From Variovorax sp. JS1663 (GTDB lineage Bacteria > Pseudomonadota > Gammaproteobacteria > Burkholderiales > Burkholderiaceae_C): a stretch of 64,000 nt of DNA. Under the pieces are notes generated by a model. It saw nothing but the letters and a program-made list of their open reading frames with translations. It was not told the DNA's origin and did no database searches. Shown here piece after piece: positions 25,583 to 34,429 of this stretch (positions are counted from its first letter, which is position 1; every line of letters begins with the position of its first letter). The stretch spans positions 124,001-188,000 of the forward strand of contig NZ_LYMK01000002.1 in the NCBI RefSeq assembly GCF_002157355.1. The letters are read 5' to 3'. The translations under genes were made by a program, and so were the position numbers.

Positions 25583-27178
25583 TCATGGGTTCGCTACGGG
25601 CCGGCGCTTCATCCAGCGGATCGGCTGGGGCTCGATCGGCCGTGCCGGCGCGCCGTGTCGCACAAGCGCGGCATCGAGCGCCTTGCCCGCGTCGTCGGCC
25701 AGCGCGGCCTCGCGCGCGGCGGCAATCGCCTCGGCGCGCGCGGCGGCGGTGGTGCCGGGCAGCGCGGCCAGGTGGTCGATCACGTGCAGCAGGTTCTTCT
25801 TGCCGCGCTCGTTGGTGCTGCCGTAGCCCTTGATCAGGCGGCCGCACAGGGCGATTTCGTGACCCAGCCGCCAGCCCTCGCGCGTGCCGGCGACGACGGC
25901 GGCGAGCCAGCGCTCGATCAGCGCCTGCTCCTCGGCGAAGCGGCTGCCGCGGCGGCGCAGCCAGCGCAGCGAGGCCAGCAGGCGCAGCGAGGCCATGCCG
26001 AAGACCGAATGGCTGCCCACCTTCAGCGGCAGCGCCCAGGGCGTGGGGCGGCGGCGGTCCCAGGCCGTGACCCGATGGGCCAGCGAGGCCGGCAGCAGCG
26101 CGGCGAACTCGGGTGCGCCGGGCTTGAAGTGGTCGTAGACCTTGACGATGTCCTGCTCGCCCGCGCGCACTTCGCTGCGCACGCGCTGCGCGCGGCTGTT
26201 CCGGCTCTTGAGCTCGGCCACGCGCACGATGTCGTCGAAGGCCATCCAGAGGGCAAGCCAGCGCGCCATCTCGGTGGTGACGGCAAAACCGCGGGCGCCG
26301 GCCGGGTCGGCCGCGTGCTCGGCCGCCAGCACCTGCTGCAGGCGCTCGACGTAGAGGCGCGCATAGGTCTCGTCCTGGTAGTCGAGCACACGCGCGTAGC
26401 CCAGCCCCAGCATGCCTTGCACCGGCGGCGGGAACTGCTGCGCGATCGCGGCCGGCAGTGCGTGTTCGGCCGGCGCGTCCTGCGTCGTCGTGGCCAGCAG
26501 CCGGCTCACCATGGCGGCCTGCTCGCGCGGCGTGCGCACGATCTCGAAGGCCTGCGCGAAGCCGCGCAGACTGGCCGCTGCCATGCGGCCCACCTTGTCG
26601 GGCGCCTTGCCACCGCCCACCACGTGCTCGTAGGCGTCGCGCGGGAAGGGCAGCAGGCCGCTGCCCGCGATCGCGCCCAGCATCACGGCGCTGACCACCG
26701 TGCCGGCATCGCGCGCCACCGCGCCCATGTCGAACACGTGGTGCTCGCGGCTGAGGGACTTGACGAGCTCCAGCAGCCGGCCGCTGTCCGTGCGGCCGTC
26801 GCCGAGCTGCATGCGCTCGGCGGTGGTGAGGGTGCGGCCCGTGGAGCTGATGACCAGCGTGCGCTGCGGCGTGCTCATGCCGTTGCCGACCTGGCGCGCG
26901 GTTTCCAGCAGCTCGGAGGAGACGATCGCGTCCAGCGCGCCCGGCACCGGGCTCAGGCTGAACACGGGGCGGCGCCCGCCGAGCTCTGCCAGCGGAACCG
27001 GGAAGACCTCGAGGTAGTAGGTGGTGGCGCCGGTGCGCTGCGCGACGCCGGGGATGGACGTGCTCTGCGCGGCGTAGCCGGCGTGGCGGGCCACTTCGAC
27101 CAGCCATTCGGTGAGCACCCCTCCGCCTTCGCCGCCGAGGGCGCAGACGAGCAGGGTGATGGGTTGCGTGCGATTCAT
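25583..27178 (-). CDS. iorB: Indolepyruvate oxidoreductase subunit B (long form)
   Basis: A 531-residue protein. The N-terminal 190 residues are the gamma-type pyruvate:ferredoxin oxidoreductase domain (CALGGEGGGVLTEWL, GVAQRTGATTYYLEV), which in IorB contacts the thiamine diphosphate site of IorA. The remaining 340 residues form the extra domain found in aerobic proteobacterial IorB proteins, ending in IRWMKRRP. The short thermophile IorB is only about 200 residues, so this is the long form. It directly follows iorA with 25 bp between. No strong Shine-Dalgarno is visible, which points to coupled translation. Confidence 0.87.
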   Translation of the reverse strand: MNRTQPITLLVCALGGEGGGVLTEWLVEVARHAGYAAQSTSIPGVAQRTGATTYYLEVFPVPLAELGGRRPVFSLSPVPGALDAIVSSELLETARQVGNGMSTPQRTLVISSTGRTLTTAERMQLGDGRTDSGRLLELVKSLSREHHVFDMGAVARDAGTVVSAVMLGAIAGSGLLPFPRDAYEHVVGGGKAPDKVGRMAAASLRGFAQAFEIVRTPREQAAMVSRLLATTTQDAPAEHALPAAIAQQFPPPVQGMLGLGYARVLDYQDETYARLYVERLQQVLAAEHAADPAGARGFAVTTEMARWLALWMAFDDIVRVAELKSRNSRAQRVRSEVRAGEQDIVKVYDHFKPGAPEFAALLPASLAHRVTAWDRRRPTPWALPLKVGSHSVFGMASLRLLASLRWLRRRGSRFAEEQALIERWLAAVVAGTREGWRLGHEIALCGRLIKGYGSTNERGKKNLLHVIDHLAALPGTTAAARAEAIAAAREAALADDAGKALDAALVRHGAPARPIEPQPIRWMKRRPVANP

Positions 27179-27203
27179 CGAAGGGGAGGAAAAGAGGTAG
27201 AGG

Positions 27204-29357
27204 TCAAGCGGGTTGCAGGGCGCGTACGACGGCACCGCGCAGCGAATGCAGCAGTCTTTCGTGCCACTTGGGGTTCTGCACCACCTCGGCCCGGTAGAAG
27301 CTCGGGCACAGCGTCGCCGCGTGGGCGTTCGCGCCGCACAGGCCGCAGCCCACGCAGCCGTCGATCACCACCGCCACCGGGTCGACCTTGAGCGGATCGG
27401 GGTTGTCCTTGATCGTGAGGGTGGGGCAGCCCGAGAGGCGGATGCAGGCATGGTCGCCGTTGCACACGTCCTCGTCCACGCCGTACTTCACGCGCACCAC
27501 GCGCTCGCCCTTCTGCAACAGGCTGGCGATCCAGGGCTTGATGCGGCGCTGGCGTTCCAGCTGGCATTCGCCCTCGGCAATGATGACCTTGAGGCCATTG
27601 AAGTCCGTCGTGAAGGCCTCGTTGAGCGTGGCGCGCATCGTGTCGACGTGGTAGGTGTGCACGGTGCGCAGCCACTGCACGCCCAGGCCCTTGAGGGTCG
27701 ATTCGATGGTGGTGTTCTTGTCGACCAGGCTCTGCTGCTTGTCGGCGGCGCGCTCCTTCGCCTCGTCGTCCGGCGTGGAGATGATGTCCTGCGTGCCGGT
27801 GGCCGAGGTGTAGCCGTTCTTGAAGATCAGCAGCACCGCATCGTCGCCGTTGAAGAGGGCGCTCTGCACGCCGGTGAGCAGGCCGTTGTGCCAGAAGCCG
27901 CCGTCGCCCATGATCGAGAGCGCGCGCCGCTGCATCATCGGCGACACGCCGGCCCGGCTCGCCAGGCTCATGCCGTAGCCGAGGATCGAGTGGCCCATGG
28001 AGAAGGGCTCGAAGGTGCCGAAGGCATGGCAGCCGATGTCGGCGGCGATGTGCACCGGGCCGCTGTCCTGCTGCGCCAGCTTGAGGGCCGCGAACACCGG
28101 GCGCTCCGGGCAGCCGATGCAGAAGCTCGGCGGGCGTGCGGGCAGCGGTGCATCCAGCTTCGCGGCCGCGGCGGCGCGGCGTTCCTGGTTGCCCGCGAGC
28201 CAGCCGTGCGCCGAGTCCTGTGCATGCTGCGGCAGGTAGCGCGCGGCGAACTTCGCGAGGCCGCCGGCCATCACTTCGACGCCCAGCTCACCCGCCGGCG
28301 GCAGCATGTCGCAGCCATGCAGCGGGGCCTGGATGTCCCGCCGGCGCAGCAGCGTCGCGATCTCCTGCTCGATGTACTCGGGCTGGCCTTCTTCCACCAC
28401 CAGCACTGCGCGCTTGCCCACGCAGAAGTCGGCCACCTGCTCGGGCACCAGCGGGTAGGTGACGTTGAGCACCAGCAGCGGGATGTCGGTGGCGCCGAAG
28501 GCATCGGCCAGACCGAGCTGCTGCAGGCTGCGGATGAGCGCGTTGTAGAGGCCGCCCTGCACGACGATGCCCAGGTCCTGGTGCGTGCCCGGGATCAGTT
28601 CGTTGAGGCCCTGCTCGGCGATGTAGCGGCGCGCGGCAGGGAGGCGCTGCTCGCCCTTGAGCTTCTCGTGGCGGAAAGTGACCGGCGGGTGCGCGAGCCG
28701 CATGTAGTCGAAGCCGGCCGGCTCCTCCATCAGCGCGCGGGTGGACACCGCCGGCGCCAGGTTGTCACGGCATTCGAAGCTGCCGCGCACGTGGCAGGTG
28801 CGGATGCGCAGCTCCATGATGCAGGGCATGTTCGAGGTTTCCGAAAGGCGGAAGCCGTGCTCCACCATGTCGACCATGCGGCCGAGGTCGGGGCGCGGGT
28901 CCAGCAGGCACATGCCGGACTTCAGCGCATAGGCGTGGGTGCGCTCCTGGATCACGCTGGCGCCTTCGCCGTAGTCCTCTCCCACCACGATCAGCACACC
29001 GCCCTTGACGCCCGGCGAGGCGAGGTTGGACAGCGCGTCCGCCGCGACGTTGGTGCCGACGATCGATTTCCACGTCACGGCGCCGCGCAGCGGGTAATGG
29101 ATGGAGGCGCCGAGCATGGCCGCGGCCGAGGCCTCGTTGGAGCAGGCCTCCACGTGCACGCCCAGCTCGTCCATGTAGGGCTTGGCCTGCACCATCACGT
29201 CGAGCAGGTGCGAGACCGGCGCGCCCTGGTAGCCGCCCACGTAGGCCACGCCCGACTGCAGCAGGCCCTTGGTGATGGCGAGGATGCCCTCGCCGTGAAA
29301 GACGTCGCCCGCGCCGAGGCGCAAGGCCTCGATCTCCTTGCTGAATGAAACTTCCAA
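27204..29357 (-). CDS. iorA: Indolepyruvate ferredoxin oxidoreductase subunit A
   Basis: A 717-residue protein with the order usual for IorA: pyrimidine-binding domain (GGYQGAPVSHLLDVM), transketolase C-like part, thiamine diphosphate domain (MGDGGFWHNGLLTGV with the Mg/ThDP GDG motif and FKNGYTSATG) and a C-terminal iron-sulfur domain with CNGDHACIRLSGCP and CVGCGLCGANAHAATLCP, enough Cys for two clusters. The enzyme oxidatively decarboxylates aryl-pyruvates from aromatic amino acids to arylacetyl-CoA. GAGAGAGCG precedes the ATG at 29357. It is in one operon with iorB, a Bug receptor and a thioesterase. Confidence 0.93.
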   Translation of the reverse strand: MEVSFSKEIEALRLGAGDVFHGEGILAITKGLLQSGVAYVGGYQGAPVSHLLDVMVQAKPYMDELGVHVEACSNEASAAAMLGASIHYPLRGAVTWKSIVGTNVAADALSNLASPGVKGGVLIVVGEDYGEGASVIQERTHAYALKSGMCLLDPRPDLGRMVDMVEHGFRLSETSNMPCIMELRIRTCHVRGSFECRDNLAPAVSTRALMEEPAGFDYMRLAHPPVTFRHEKLKGEQRLPAARRYIAEQGLNELIPGTHQDLGIVVQGGLYNALIRSLQQLGLADAFGATDIPLLVLNVTYPLVPEQVADFCVGKRAVLVVEEGQPEYIEQEIATLLRRRDIQAPLHGCDMLPPAGELGVEVMAGGLAKFAARYLPQHAQDSAHGWLAGNQERRAAAAAKLDAPLPARPPSFCIGCPERPVFAALKLAQQDSGPVHIAADIGCHAFGTFEPFSMGHSILGYGMSLASRAGVSPMMQRRALSIMGDGGFWHNGLLTGVQSALFNGDDAVLLIFKNGYTSATGTQDIISTPDDEAKERAADKQQSLVDKNTTIESTLKGLGVQWLRTVHTYHVDTMRATLNEAFTTDFNGLKVIIAEGECQLERQRRIKPWIASLLQKGERVVRVKYGVDEDVCNGDHACIRLSGCPTLTIKDNPDPLKVDPVAVVIDGCVGCGLCGANAHAATLCPSFYRAEVVQNPKWHERLLHSLRGAVVRALQPA

Positions 29358-29382
29358 AGCGCTCTCTCTTTGCTCTCTGTGA

Positions 29383-30081
29383 TTACTTCGTGGGGGAGGG
29401 ACCCGAAGGGCCCGGTGGAACCGGTGGAATCGGGAAGCGGGCCAGGTAGTAGGCGAGGGTGTCCAGGTCCTCGCCCGGGATGCGGCCGACCGCCTCGGCC
29501 ATGGCCATCGTGTAGCCGACGCGCTTGGCGGACTTGAACTCCTGCAGCGTCATCTTCAGGTAGTCCTCGCGCTGGCCGCCGATGCGCGGCACCTGCTGGC
29601 CGCCGCTGAAGTCGGCGCCGTGGCAGAACACGCACTTGTGCTCTTGCGCCAGCGCCTTGCCGCGGGCCATGCGCGCCGCGTCGGGCGGCGTGGACGGTGC
29701 GGGCGCGGGCACCGGCGGCAGGGTCGCGATGAAGTCGGAGAAGCCGCGCATGTCGTCGTCCTTCATGCCCTTGGCCACCGCGCTCATCGCTTCGTTCGCG
29801 CGCCGGCCCTCGCGGAACAGGAACAGCTGCGTGATCGCGTAGAAGGAATGCTGCCCGGCCAGCACCGGCGTGTTCGGCATGTCGCTGCGCCCGTTGGCAC
29901 CGTGGCAGGCCGCGCACAGCTGCGCGAACCGCTGGGCGTAGGCGGCCCCAGGGGCAGCCGCCGGGGCCTCCGCCGCCTTGGTGCCCTTGGTGCTCTTGCT
30001 GGCCTGTTGCGCGCCGGCCGGCACGCAGAGCCAGAACGCTGCCGCTGCTGCCGTGAACGCGAGTCTTCGGCTGCCCCTCAT
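29383..30081 (-). CDS. Diheme cytochrome c, c4-like
   Basis: A 232-residue periplasmic protein with signal peptide (cleaved near PAGAQQ) and two heme c sites: CAACHG and CVFCHG. Each is followed by a distal Met region (DMPNTPVLAGQ and RIPGED), the layout of cytochrome c4-type diheme electron carriers. The ATG overlaps the stop codon of the dehydrogenase gene upstream by one base (TGATG), so the two are translated together. It is a natural electron acceptor for the PQQ-type dehydrogenase. A Pro-rich C-terminal tail follows the second heme domain. Confidence 0.88.
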   Translation of the reverse strand: MRGSRRLAFTAAAAAFWLCVPAGAQQASKSTKGTKAAEAPAAAPGAAYAQRFAQLCAACHGANGRSDMPNTPVLAGQHSFYAITQLFLFREGRRANEAMSAVAKGMKDDDMRGFSDFIATLPPVPAPAPSTPPDAARMARGKALAQEHKCVFCHGADFSGGQQVPRIGGQREDYLKMTLQEFKSAKRVGYTMAMAEAVGRIPGEDLDTLAYYLARFPIPPVPPGPSGPSPTK

Positions 30082-31274
30082 CACTTGCCGTAGCTGATGC
30101 GGTAGATCGCGCCCGCGTGGTCGTCGCTCACCAGCAGCGAGCCGTCCTTCATCACCAGGAAGTCCACCGGCCGGCCGAGGTAGCTGTTGTTCTCGACGAA
30201 GCCGGTCATGAAGGGCTCGACCCTCGCACCGCCCTTGCCGTCGGGCCAGGCGACCGACACGTCGGCGTACTTGACGGTGCGGTTCCACGGGCCATGCCGG
30301 GCGATGAACATCGCGCCCTGGTACTTCGCCGGGAACATCTTGCCGTTGTAGAACTTCAGGCCCAGCGAGCCGGCGTGCGGGCCGAGGAAGGCGGCGGGCT
30401 TGACGAACTCGCTGCAATTCTTGCCCCAGCCGAATTCCGGATCGGGGATGTTGCCCTGGTGGCAGAAGGGGTAGCCGAAGTGCTGGTTCGGACCGGTGAC
30501 GACGTTGAGCTCGTCGTTCGGGATCTCCTCGCTCAGCCAGTCGCGGCCGTTGTCGGTGAACCAGAGCCTGCCCGTCTTGGGATCGAAGTCGAAGCCGACC
30601 GTGTTGCGCACGCCGCTGGCCACGGTCTCCATGCCGCTGCCGTCGAGGTTCATGCGGTAGATCCTGGCGTACTCGCCGGGGTCGCAGATGTTGCAGGGCG
30701 CGCCGATGGGGAAGTACAGCTTGTCCTGATGGATGCGCAGGAACTTCCAGCTGTGGTCCTCGCCGCCGGGCAGCTTGTCGTAGAGCACGGTCGGCGTGCC
30801 GGCGTTGTCGAGCTTGGTGTCGATGTTGTCGTAGCGCACGATCTGCTTGTGCGTGGCCAGGTAGAGCGAGCCCTTGTGGTACTCGATGCCCGCCGCCTTC
30901 TCCATCTTGTCGATGACGGTCTTGGTCTCGCGCGTGTTGCCCTTGGGCACGATCGCGTAGACCTTGTTGCCCACGAAGAGGGTGCTGACGAACACCACGT
31001 CGTTGGCGCCCTGGCGCAGCGCGCGCGCATCGAGCACGCCGGAGGCCCAGGTCTCCACCTTGAAGCCCGGCGGCAGCTTGAACTTGGCCGTCGGCAGCTT
31101 GTCGGCCGCGGTCGGGATCGGGAAGGCAGGCACCGGCGCCATGCGCTGGGCGGCCTCGGTCTTGGGCCGGCCCTTGGCCCAGCCCGGCTCCTCGGCTGGC
31201 GCCTGTTGGGCGGAAGCGGCGATGGCGCTGAGCAGGGCGGCGGCGAAGATGGCATGCAGTCGGATCGTTCGCAT
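30081..31274 (-). CDS. Sorbosone dehydrogenase-type beta-propeller (PQQ) protein
   Basis: A 397-residue exported protein with signal peptide (cut near AIAASAQQ). It has blades of the soluble glucose/L-sorbosone dehydrogenase fold: LFVGNKVYAIVPKG, LPGGEDHSWKFLRIH, VASGVRNTVGFDFDPKTG, RDWLSEEIPNDELNVV and the end VSDDHAGAIYRISYGK. Cys pairs in APCNICDPGEY could form a disulfide. In this family PQQ is the cofactor, and electrons go to a cytochrome c such as the one encoded next. Substrate could be a sugar or an aldehyde. It is the first gene of the minus-strand operon and is divergent from a LysR gene. Confidence 0.83.
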   Translation of the reverse strand: MRTIRLHAIFAAALLSAIAASAQQAPAEEPGWAKGRPKTEAAQRMAPVPAFPIPTAADKLPTAKFKLPPGFKVETWASGVLDARALRQGANDVVFVSTLFVGNKVYAIVPKGNTRETKTVIDKMEKAAGIEYHKGSLYLATHKQIVRYDNIDTKLDNAGTPTVLYDKLPGGEDHSWKFLRIHQDKLYFPIGAPCNICDPGEYARIYRMNLDGSGMETVASGVRNTVGFDFDPKTGRLWFTDNGRDWLSEEIPNDELNVVTGPNQHFGYPFCHQGNIPDPEFGWGKNCSEFVKPAAFLGPHAGSLGLKFYNGKMFPAKYQGAMFIARHGPWNRTVKYADVSVAWPDGKGGARVEPFMTGFVENNSYLGRPVDFLVMKDGSLLVSDDHAGAIYRISYGK

Positions 31275-31398
31275 TGCTTGTCTCCTTTTCTTGGGCTTTC
31301 TGGGGGTGGCGCGCGCGCATGCAGGGGCCGGCGCTCGGCCGCTTCGCAGTGTGCGAGCCGATGTCCTGGTCATCAATAAAATAATCCGGCTATCCGAC

Positions 31399-32310
31399 AT
31401 GAATGCCATGCATATCGATGCCATCGACCTGAACCTGCTGCGCCTGTTCGACGCGGTCTACCGCGCGCGCAGCGTCAGCCGGGCGGCCGAGGCGCTGGGC
31501 CTCACCCAGCCCGCTGCCAGCCATGGCCTGGGGCGGCTGCGGCTGCTCCTGAAGGACGCGCTGTTCACCCGCGCCCCAGGCGGGGTGGCGCCCACGCCGC
31601 GCGCCGAGCGGCTGGCCGCCGCGGTGCAGTCGGCGCTGGCGCAGCTGGAAGAGGCGCTCAGCGAGCCCGACCGCTTCGCGCCCTCGGACTCGCGCAAGAC
31701 CTTCCGCATCCACATGAGCGACATCGGCGAAAGCCGCTTCCTGCCGGTGCTCATGGCGCGGCTGGGCGAACTGGCGCCCGGCGTGCGGCTCGAGACGCTG
31801 CCGCTCGCGCCCGACGAGATCGCCCCCGCGCTCGACAGCGGCCGCGTCGATTTCGCCTTCGGTTTCCTGCCCAAGGTGAACGACACCCAGCGCGCGCAGT
31901 TGCTGAAGGACCGCTACATCGTGCTGCTGCGCAAGGGCCACCCCTTCACGCGCGGGCGCCGCAGCGGGCAGGCGCTGCTGGAGTCGCTGCAGCGGCTGGA
32001 GTACGTGGCGGTGCGCACCCATGCCGAGACACTGCGCATCCTGCAACTGCTCAACCTGGAAGACCGGGTGCGCCTGACCACCGAGCACTTCATGGTGCTG
32101 CCGGCCATCGTGCGCGCCACCGACCTGGCGGTGGTGATGCCGCGCGACATCGCGCGCAGCTTCGCCGAGGAGGGCGGCTACACGATCGTCGAGCCGGCCT
32201 TCCCGCTGCGCGACTTCGCCGTGTCGCTGCACTGGAGCAAGCGCTTCGAGGCGGACCCGGCGAACAGCTGGCTGCGCGGGGTGATCCGGGAGCTGTTCAC
32301 CGAGGGCTGA
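31399..32310 (+). CDS. LysR-type transcriptional regulator
   Basis: A 303-residue LysR protein of the NodD/LinR-like branch with the N-terminal IDLNLLRLFDAVYRARSVSR and helix-turn-helix GLTQPAASHGLGRLR. The effector domain includes RIHMSDIGESRFLPVLMARL, typical of this subgroup. It is divergent from the sorbosone dehydrogenase/cytochrome/ior operon, with about 125 bp between starts, and most likely regulates it. An A+T-rich stretch (CATCAATAAAATAATC at 31370-31385) in the shared region may hold its promoter. Start at 31399; the ATG at 31408 is an alternative. Confidence 0.87.
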   Translation: MNAMHIDAIDLNLLRLFDAVYRARSVSRAAEALGLTQPAASHGLGRLRLLLKDALFTRAPGGVAPTPRAERLAAAVQSALAQLEEALSEPDRFAPSDSRKTFRIHMSDIGESRFLPVLMARLGELAPGVRLETLPLAPDEIAPALDSGRVDFAFGFLPKVNDTQRAQLLKDRYIVLLRKGHPFTRGRRSGQALLESLQRLEYVAVRTHAETLRILQLLNLEDRVRLTTEHFMVLPAIVRATDLAVVMPRDIARSFAEEGGYTIVEPAFPLRDFAVSLHWSKRFEADPANSWLRGVIRELFTEG

Positions 32311-32326
32311 AGCCGGACCGCGGCCT

Positions 32327-32347
32327 AAATGACAGTGATTCTCATTT
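32327..32347 (+). promoter_or_regulatory. Fur-box-like site upstream of the PepSY gene
   Basis: AAATGACAGTGATTCTCATTT is a 21-bp dyad: AAATGA at the left end is mirrored by TCATTT at the right. Its spacing and A+T content match Fur boxes (GATAAT repeats), and it lies 24 bp before the ATG at 32371 of the first gene in the iron-reduction operon. It would place the operon under iron repression. Similarity is by eye. Confidence 0.65.
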
Positions 32348-32370
32348 GTCTGACTACAATGCGCGCTTCG

Positions 32371-33027
32371 ATGAGTGCTCCCGCCGCCACCGCCACTTCC
32401 TCCCGCCGCCGTGCCTACTGGCTCAAGACCCTGCACGAATGGCACTGGGTCAGCTCGGCGCTGTGCCTGATCGGGATGCTGCTGTTCAGCATCACCGGCA
32501 TCACGCTCAACCACGCCTCGCAGATCGAGGCGCGGCCGTCGGTGACGCGCAAGACCGCCACCGTCGATGCCGGCCTGCGCGTGCAACTGGCAGGCCTGCA
32601 GCCGGGCATCACCAAGACGTCCAAGGGCAAGGCCGAGCTGCCGGCCGAATTGCAGCGCTGGGTGAAGGTGCAATGGGGCGTCGACGCCGCCGGCCGCGAG
32701 GCGGAGTGGTCGCAGGATGAGGTCTACCTCTCGCTGCCGCGTCCGGGCGGCGATGCCTGGCTGCGCGTCGGGCTGGAGGACGGCGAGGCCGAGTACGAGC
32801 TGACCGACCGCGGCTGGATTTCCTACCTGAACGACCTGCACAAGGGCCGCCACACCGGCGCGGCCTGGAGCTGGTTCATCGACATCTTCGCGGTGGCGGC
32901 GCTGCTGTTCTCCATCACCGGCCTGCTCATCCTCAAGATGCATGCGGGCAACCGGCCCTTCACCTGGCCGATGGTGGCGATGGGGCTGCTGGCGCCTTTC
33001 CTCCTCGCGCTGCTCTTCGTCCATTGA
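32371..33027 (+). CDS. PepSY-associated transmembrane protein
   Basis: A 218-residue inner-membrane protein of the PepSY-TM_like family. One membrane segment lies at residues 27-46 and is flanked by histidines (H22 and H25 in LHEWHW, H48 in TLNHAS). A periplasmic domain follows, then H157 and H161 in DLHKGRHTG, a second segment at about 170-185 and a third at the C-terminus. This set of His close to the membrane faces suggests heme b ligation, as in FoxB-type siderophore reductases. It is likely to move electrons across the membrane to the DUF2271 protein. The GGAG-free start at 32371 is preferred to an upstream ATG at 32329, which lies in the Fur box. Confidence 0.82.
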   Translation: MSAPAATATSSRRRAYWLKTLHEWHWVSSALCLIGMLLFSITGITLNHASQIEARPSVTRKTATVDAGLRVQLAGLQPGITKTSKGKAELPAELQRWVKVQWGVDAAGREAEWSQDEVYLSLPRPGGDAWLRVGLEDGEAEYELTDRGWISYLNDLHKGRHTGAAWSWFIDIFAVAALLFSITGLLILKMHAGNRPFTWPMVAMGLLAPFLLALLFVH

Positions 33028-33055
33028 TTCAAGTCTGAAGAAGAAAGGTCTTTTC

Positions 33056-33589
33056 GTGCACATCCGCTATTCCCTCGCGCCGGCTGCCGTGTCGGCGCTG
33101 TTCGGGGCGCCCGCGCTGGCGGCGAGCCTGGCCGTCAACATCGAGGTGCCGCGCCTCAACGTGTCGGAGTACCACCGGCCCTACGCCGCCACGTGGATCG
33201 AGCGCGCCGACAACTCGCAGGCCGCCACGCTGGCGGTCTGGTACGACGTGCGCACCAAGACCAACAACCCCGAGGGCGAGGGCACGAAATGGCTGAAGGA
33301 CATCCGCCAGTGGTGGCGCCGTGGCGGCCGCGAACTGTCGGTGCCGGTCGACGGCGTGACCAGCGCCACCAAGCCGGCGGGCAAGCACCAGCTGAGCTTC
33401 ACCGAGGGCAGCGGCCCGCTTCCCAAGCTGGCGCCGGGGGCGTACAAGCTCGTGGTCGAAGCGGCGCGCGAGGTCGGTGGCCGCGAGGTCGTGAGCATCC
33501 CGTTCCAATGGCCGCCGGCGAGTGCGCAGCAGCCCGTCGTGGCCGGCAAGGAAGAGCTCGGCGAAGTGAAGCTCGAACTCAAGCCCTGA
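33056..33589 (+). CDS. DUF2271 protein with ApbE flavinylation motif
   Basis: A 177-residue exported protein that starts with GTG. The signal peptide is residues 1-23 (cleavage near ALAAS). Residues 99-105 read DGVTSAT, which has the form of the ApbE target motif (Asp, two residues, Ser/Thr, small, Ala, Ser/Thr), so Thr105 is the likely site for covalent FMN. The DUF2271 family is known to co-occur with ApbE in flavinylation clusters. The GAAGAAAGG upstream serves as ribosome binding site. It is 29 bp behind the PepSY gene. I propose it as the periplasmic flavoprotein that passes electrons to ferric iron. Confidence 0.83.
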   Translation: MHIRYSLAPAAVSALFGAPALAASLAVNIEVPRLNVSEYHRPYAATWIERADNSQAATLAVWYDVRTKTNNPEGEGTKWLKDIRQWWRRGGRELSVPVDGVTSATKPAGKHQLSFTEGSGPLPKLAPGAYKLVVEAAREVGGREVVSIPFQWPPASAQQPVVAGKEELGEVKLELKP

Positions 33590-33618
33590 CAACGTTTCTT
33601 CACCGAGAGGAGTTCACC

Positions 33619-34428
33619 ATGACCCAGCCCGCCCTGCGCCTTGCCGCCCTTGCCTTCGCGCTGTCGTGCGCCGTGCCTGCCGTGCAGGCCCACAACGCCT
33701 GGCTGCTGCCGTCCACCACCGTGCTGTCCAAGGGCGACACGATCACGGTCGACGCGGCGGTGTCGAACGACCTGTTCGTCGCCAACCATGCGCCGCTGCG
33801 CATCGAGGGCCTGCAGATCGTCGCGCCCGACGGCAGCCCGATCAAGCCCGAGAACGAGGCCAGGCTCAAGCACCGCAGCGTGTTCGACGTGCCCGTGTCG
33901 CAGCCGGGCACCTACCGCATCGCGGTGCTGAACAACGGCGTGTTCGCGAGCTGGAAGGACAAGGCGACCGGCCAGACCAAGCGCGCGCGCGGCACGCCCG
34001 AGACCATCGGCAAGGAGATTCCGGCCGATGCGACCGAGGTGAGCGTCACCCAGTCCGCGGGCCGCATCGAGACCTTCGTCACCGTCGGCAAGCCCAGTGC
34101 GCTCAAGCCGATCGGCCAGGGCCTGGAGCTCATCGCCACCGGCAGCCCGACCGACCTGGTCAAGGGCGAGAAATCGACCTTCACGCTGCGCATCGACGGC
34201 CAGCCCGCCAAGGACCTCGAAGTGACCGTGACGGCCGGCAACACGCAGTACCGCGACAAGCTGAACGAGCTCAAGCTCAAGACCGACGACAAGGGTCAGT
34301 TCAGCGTGACATGGCCAGCCGCGGGGATGTACTGGCTCGATGCCTCCACGCGCGACAACAAGACCACCGTGCCGCAGGCCAAGGAGCGCCGGCTGAGCTA
34401 CGCGGCCACGCTCGAGGTGTCGCCCTGA
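33619..34428 (+). CDS. DUF4198 periplasmic protein
   Basis: A 269-residue protein with a Sec signal peptide cleaved before HNAWLLP (AVQA/HNAW). DUF4198 proteins have beta-sandwich domains; the N-terminal His right after the cleavage site is a strongly conserved position and could bind metal as a His-brace type N-terminus. The second domain (AKDLEVTVTAGNTQYRDKL) ends in a carboxypeptidase-regulatory-like fold. It is 29 bp behind the DUF2271 gene and 1 bp before apbE. The role is unknown, but the family recurs in iron or cobalt transport and flavinylation loci. Confidence 0.82.
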   Translation: MTQPALRLAALAFALSCAVPAVQAHNAWLLPSTTVLSKGDTITVDAAVSNDLFVANHAPLRIEGLQIVAPDGSPIKPENEARLKHRSVFDVPVSQPGTYRIAVLNNGVFASWKDKATGQTKRARGTPETIGKEIPADATEVSVTQSAGRIETFVTVGKPSALKPIGQGLELIATGSPTDLVKGEKSTFTLRIDGQPAKDLEVTVTAGNTQYRDKLNELKLKTDDKGQFSVTWPAAGMYWLDASTRDNKTTVPQAKERRLSYAATLEVSP

Positions 34429-34429
34429 C

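Noticed and set aside
24552..27107. Apparent 851-codon fusion reading through iorB region into the Bug receptor
   Set aside because: The upstream part is the wrong frame of iorB; the Bug receptor has its own start and signal peptide at 25556.
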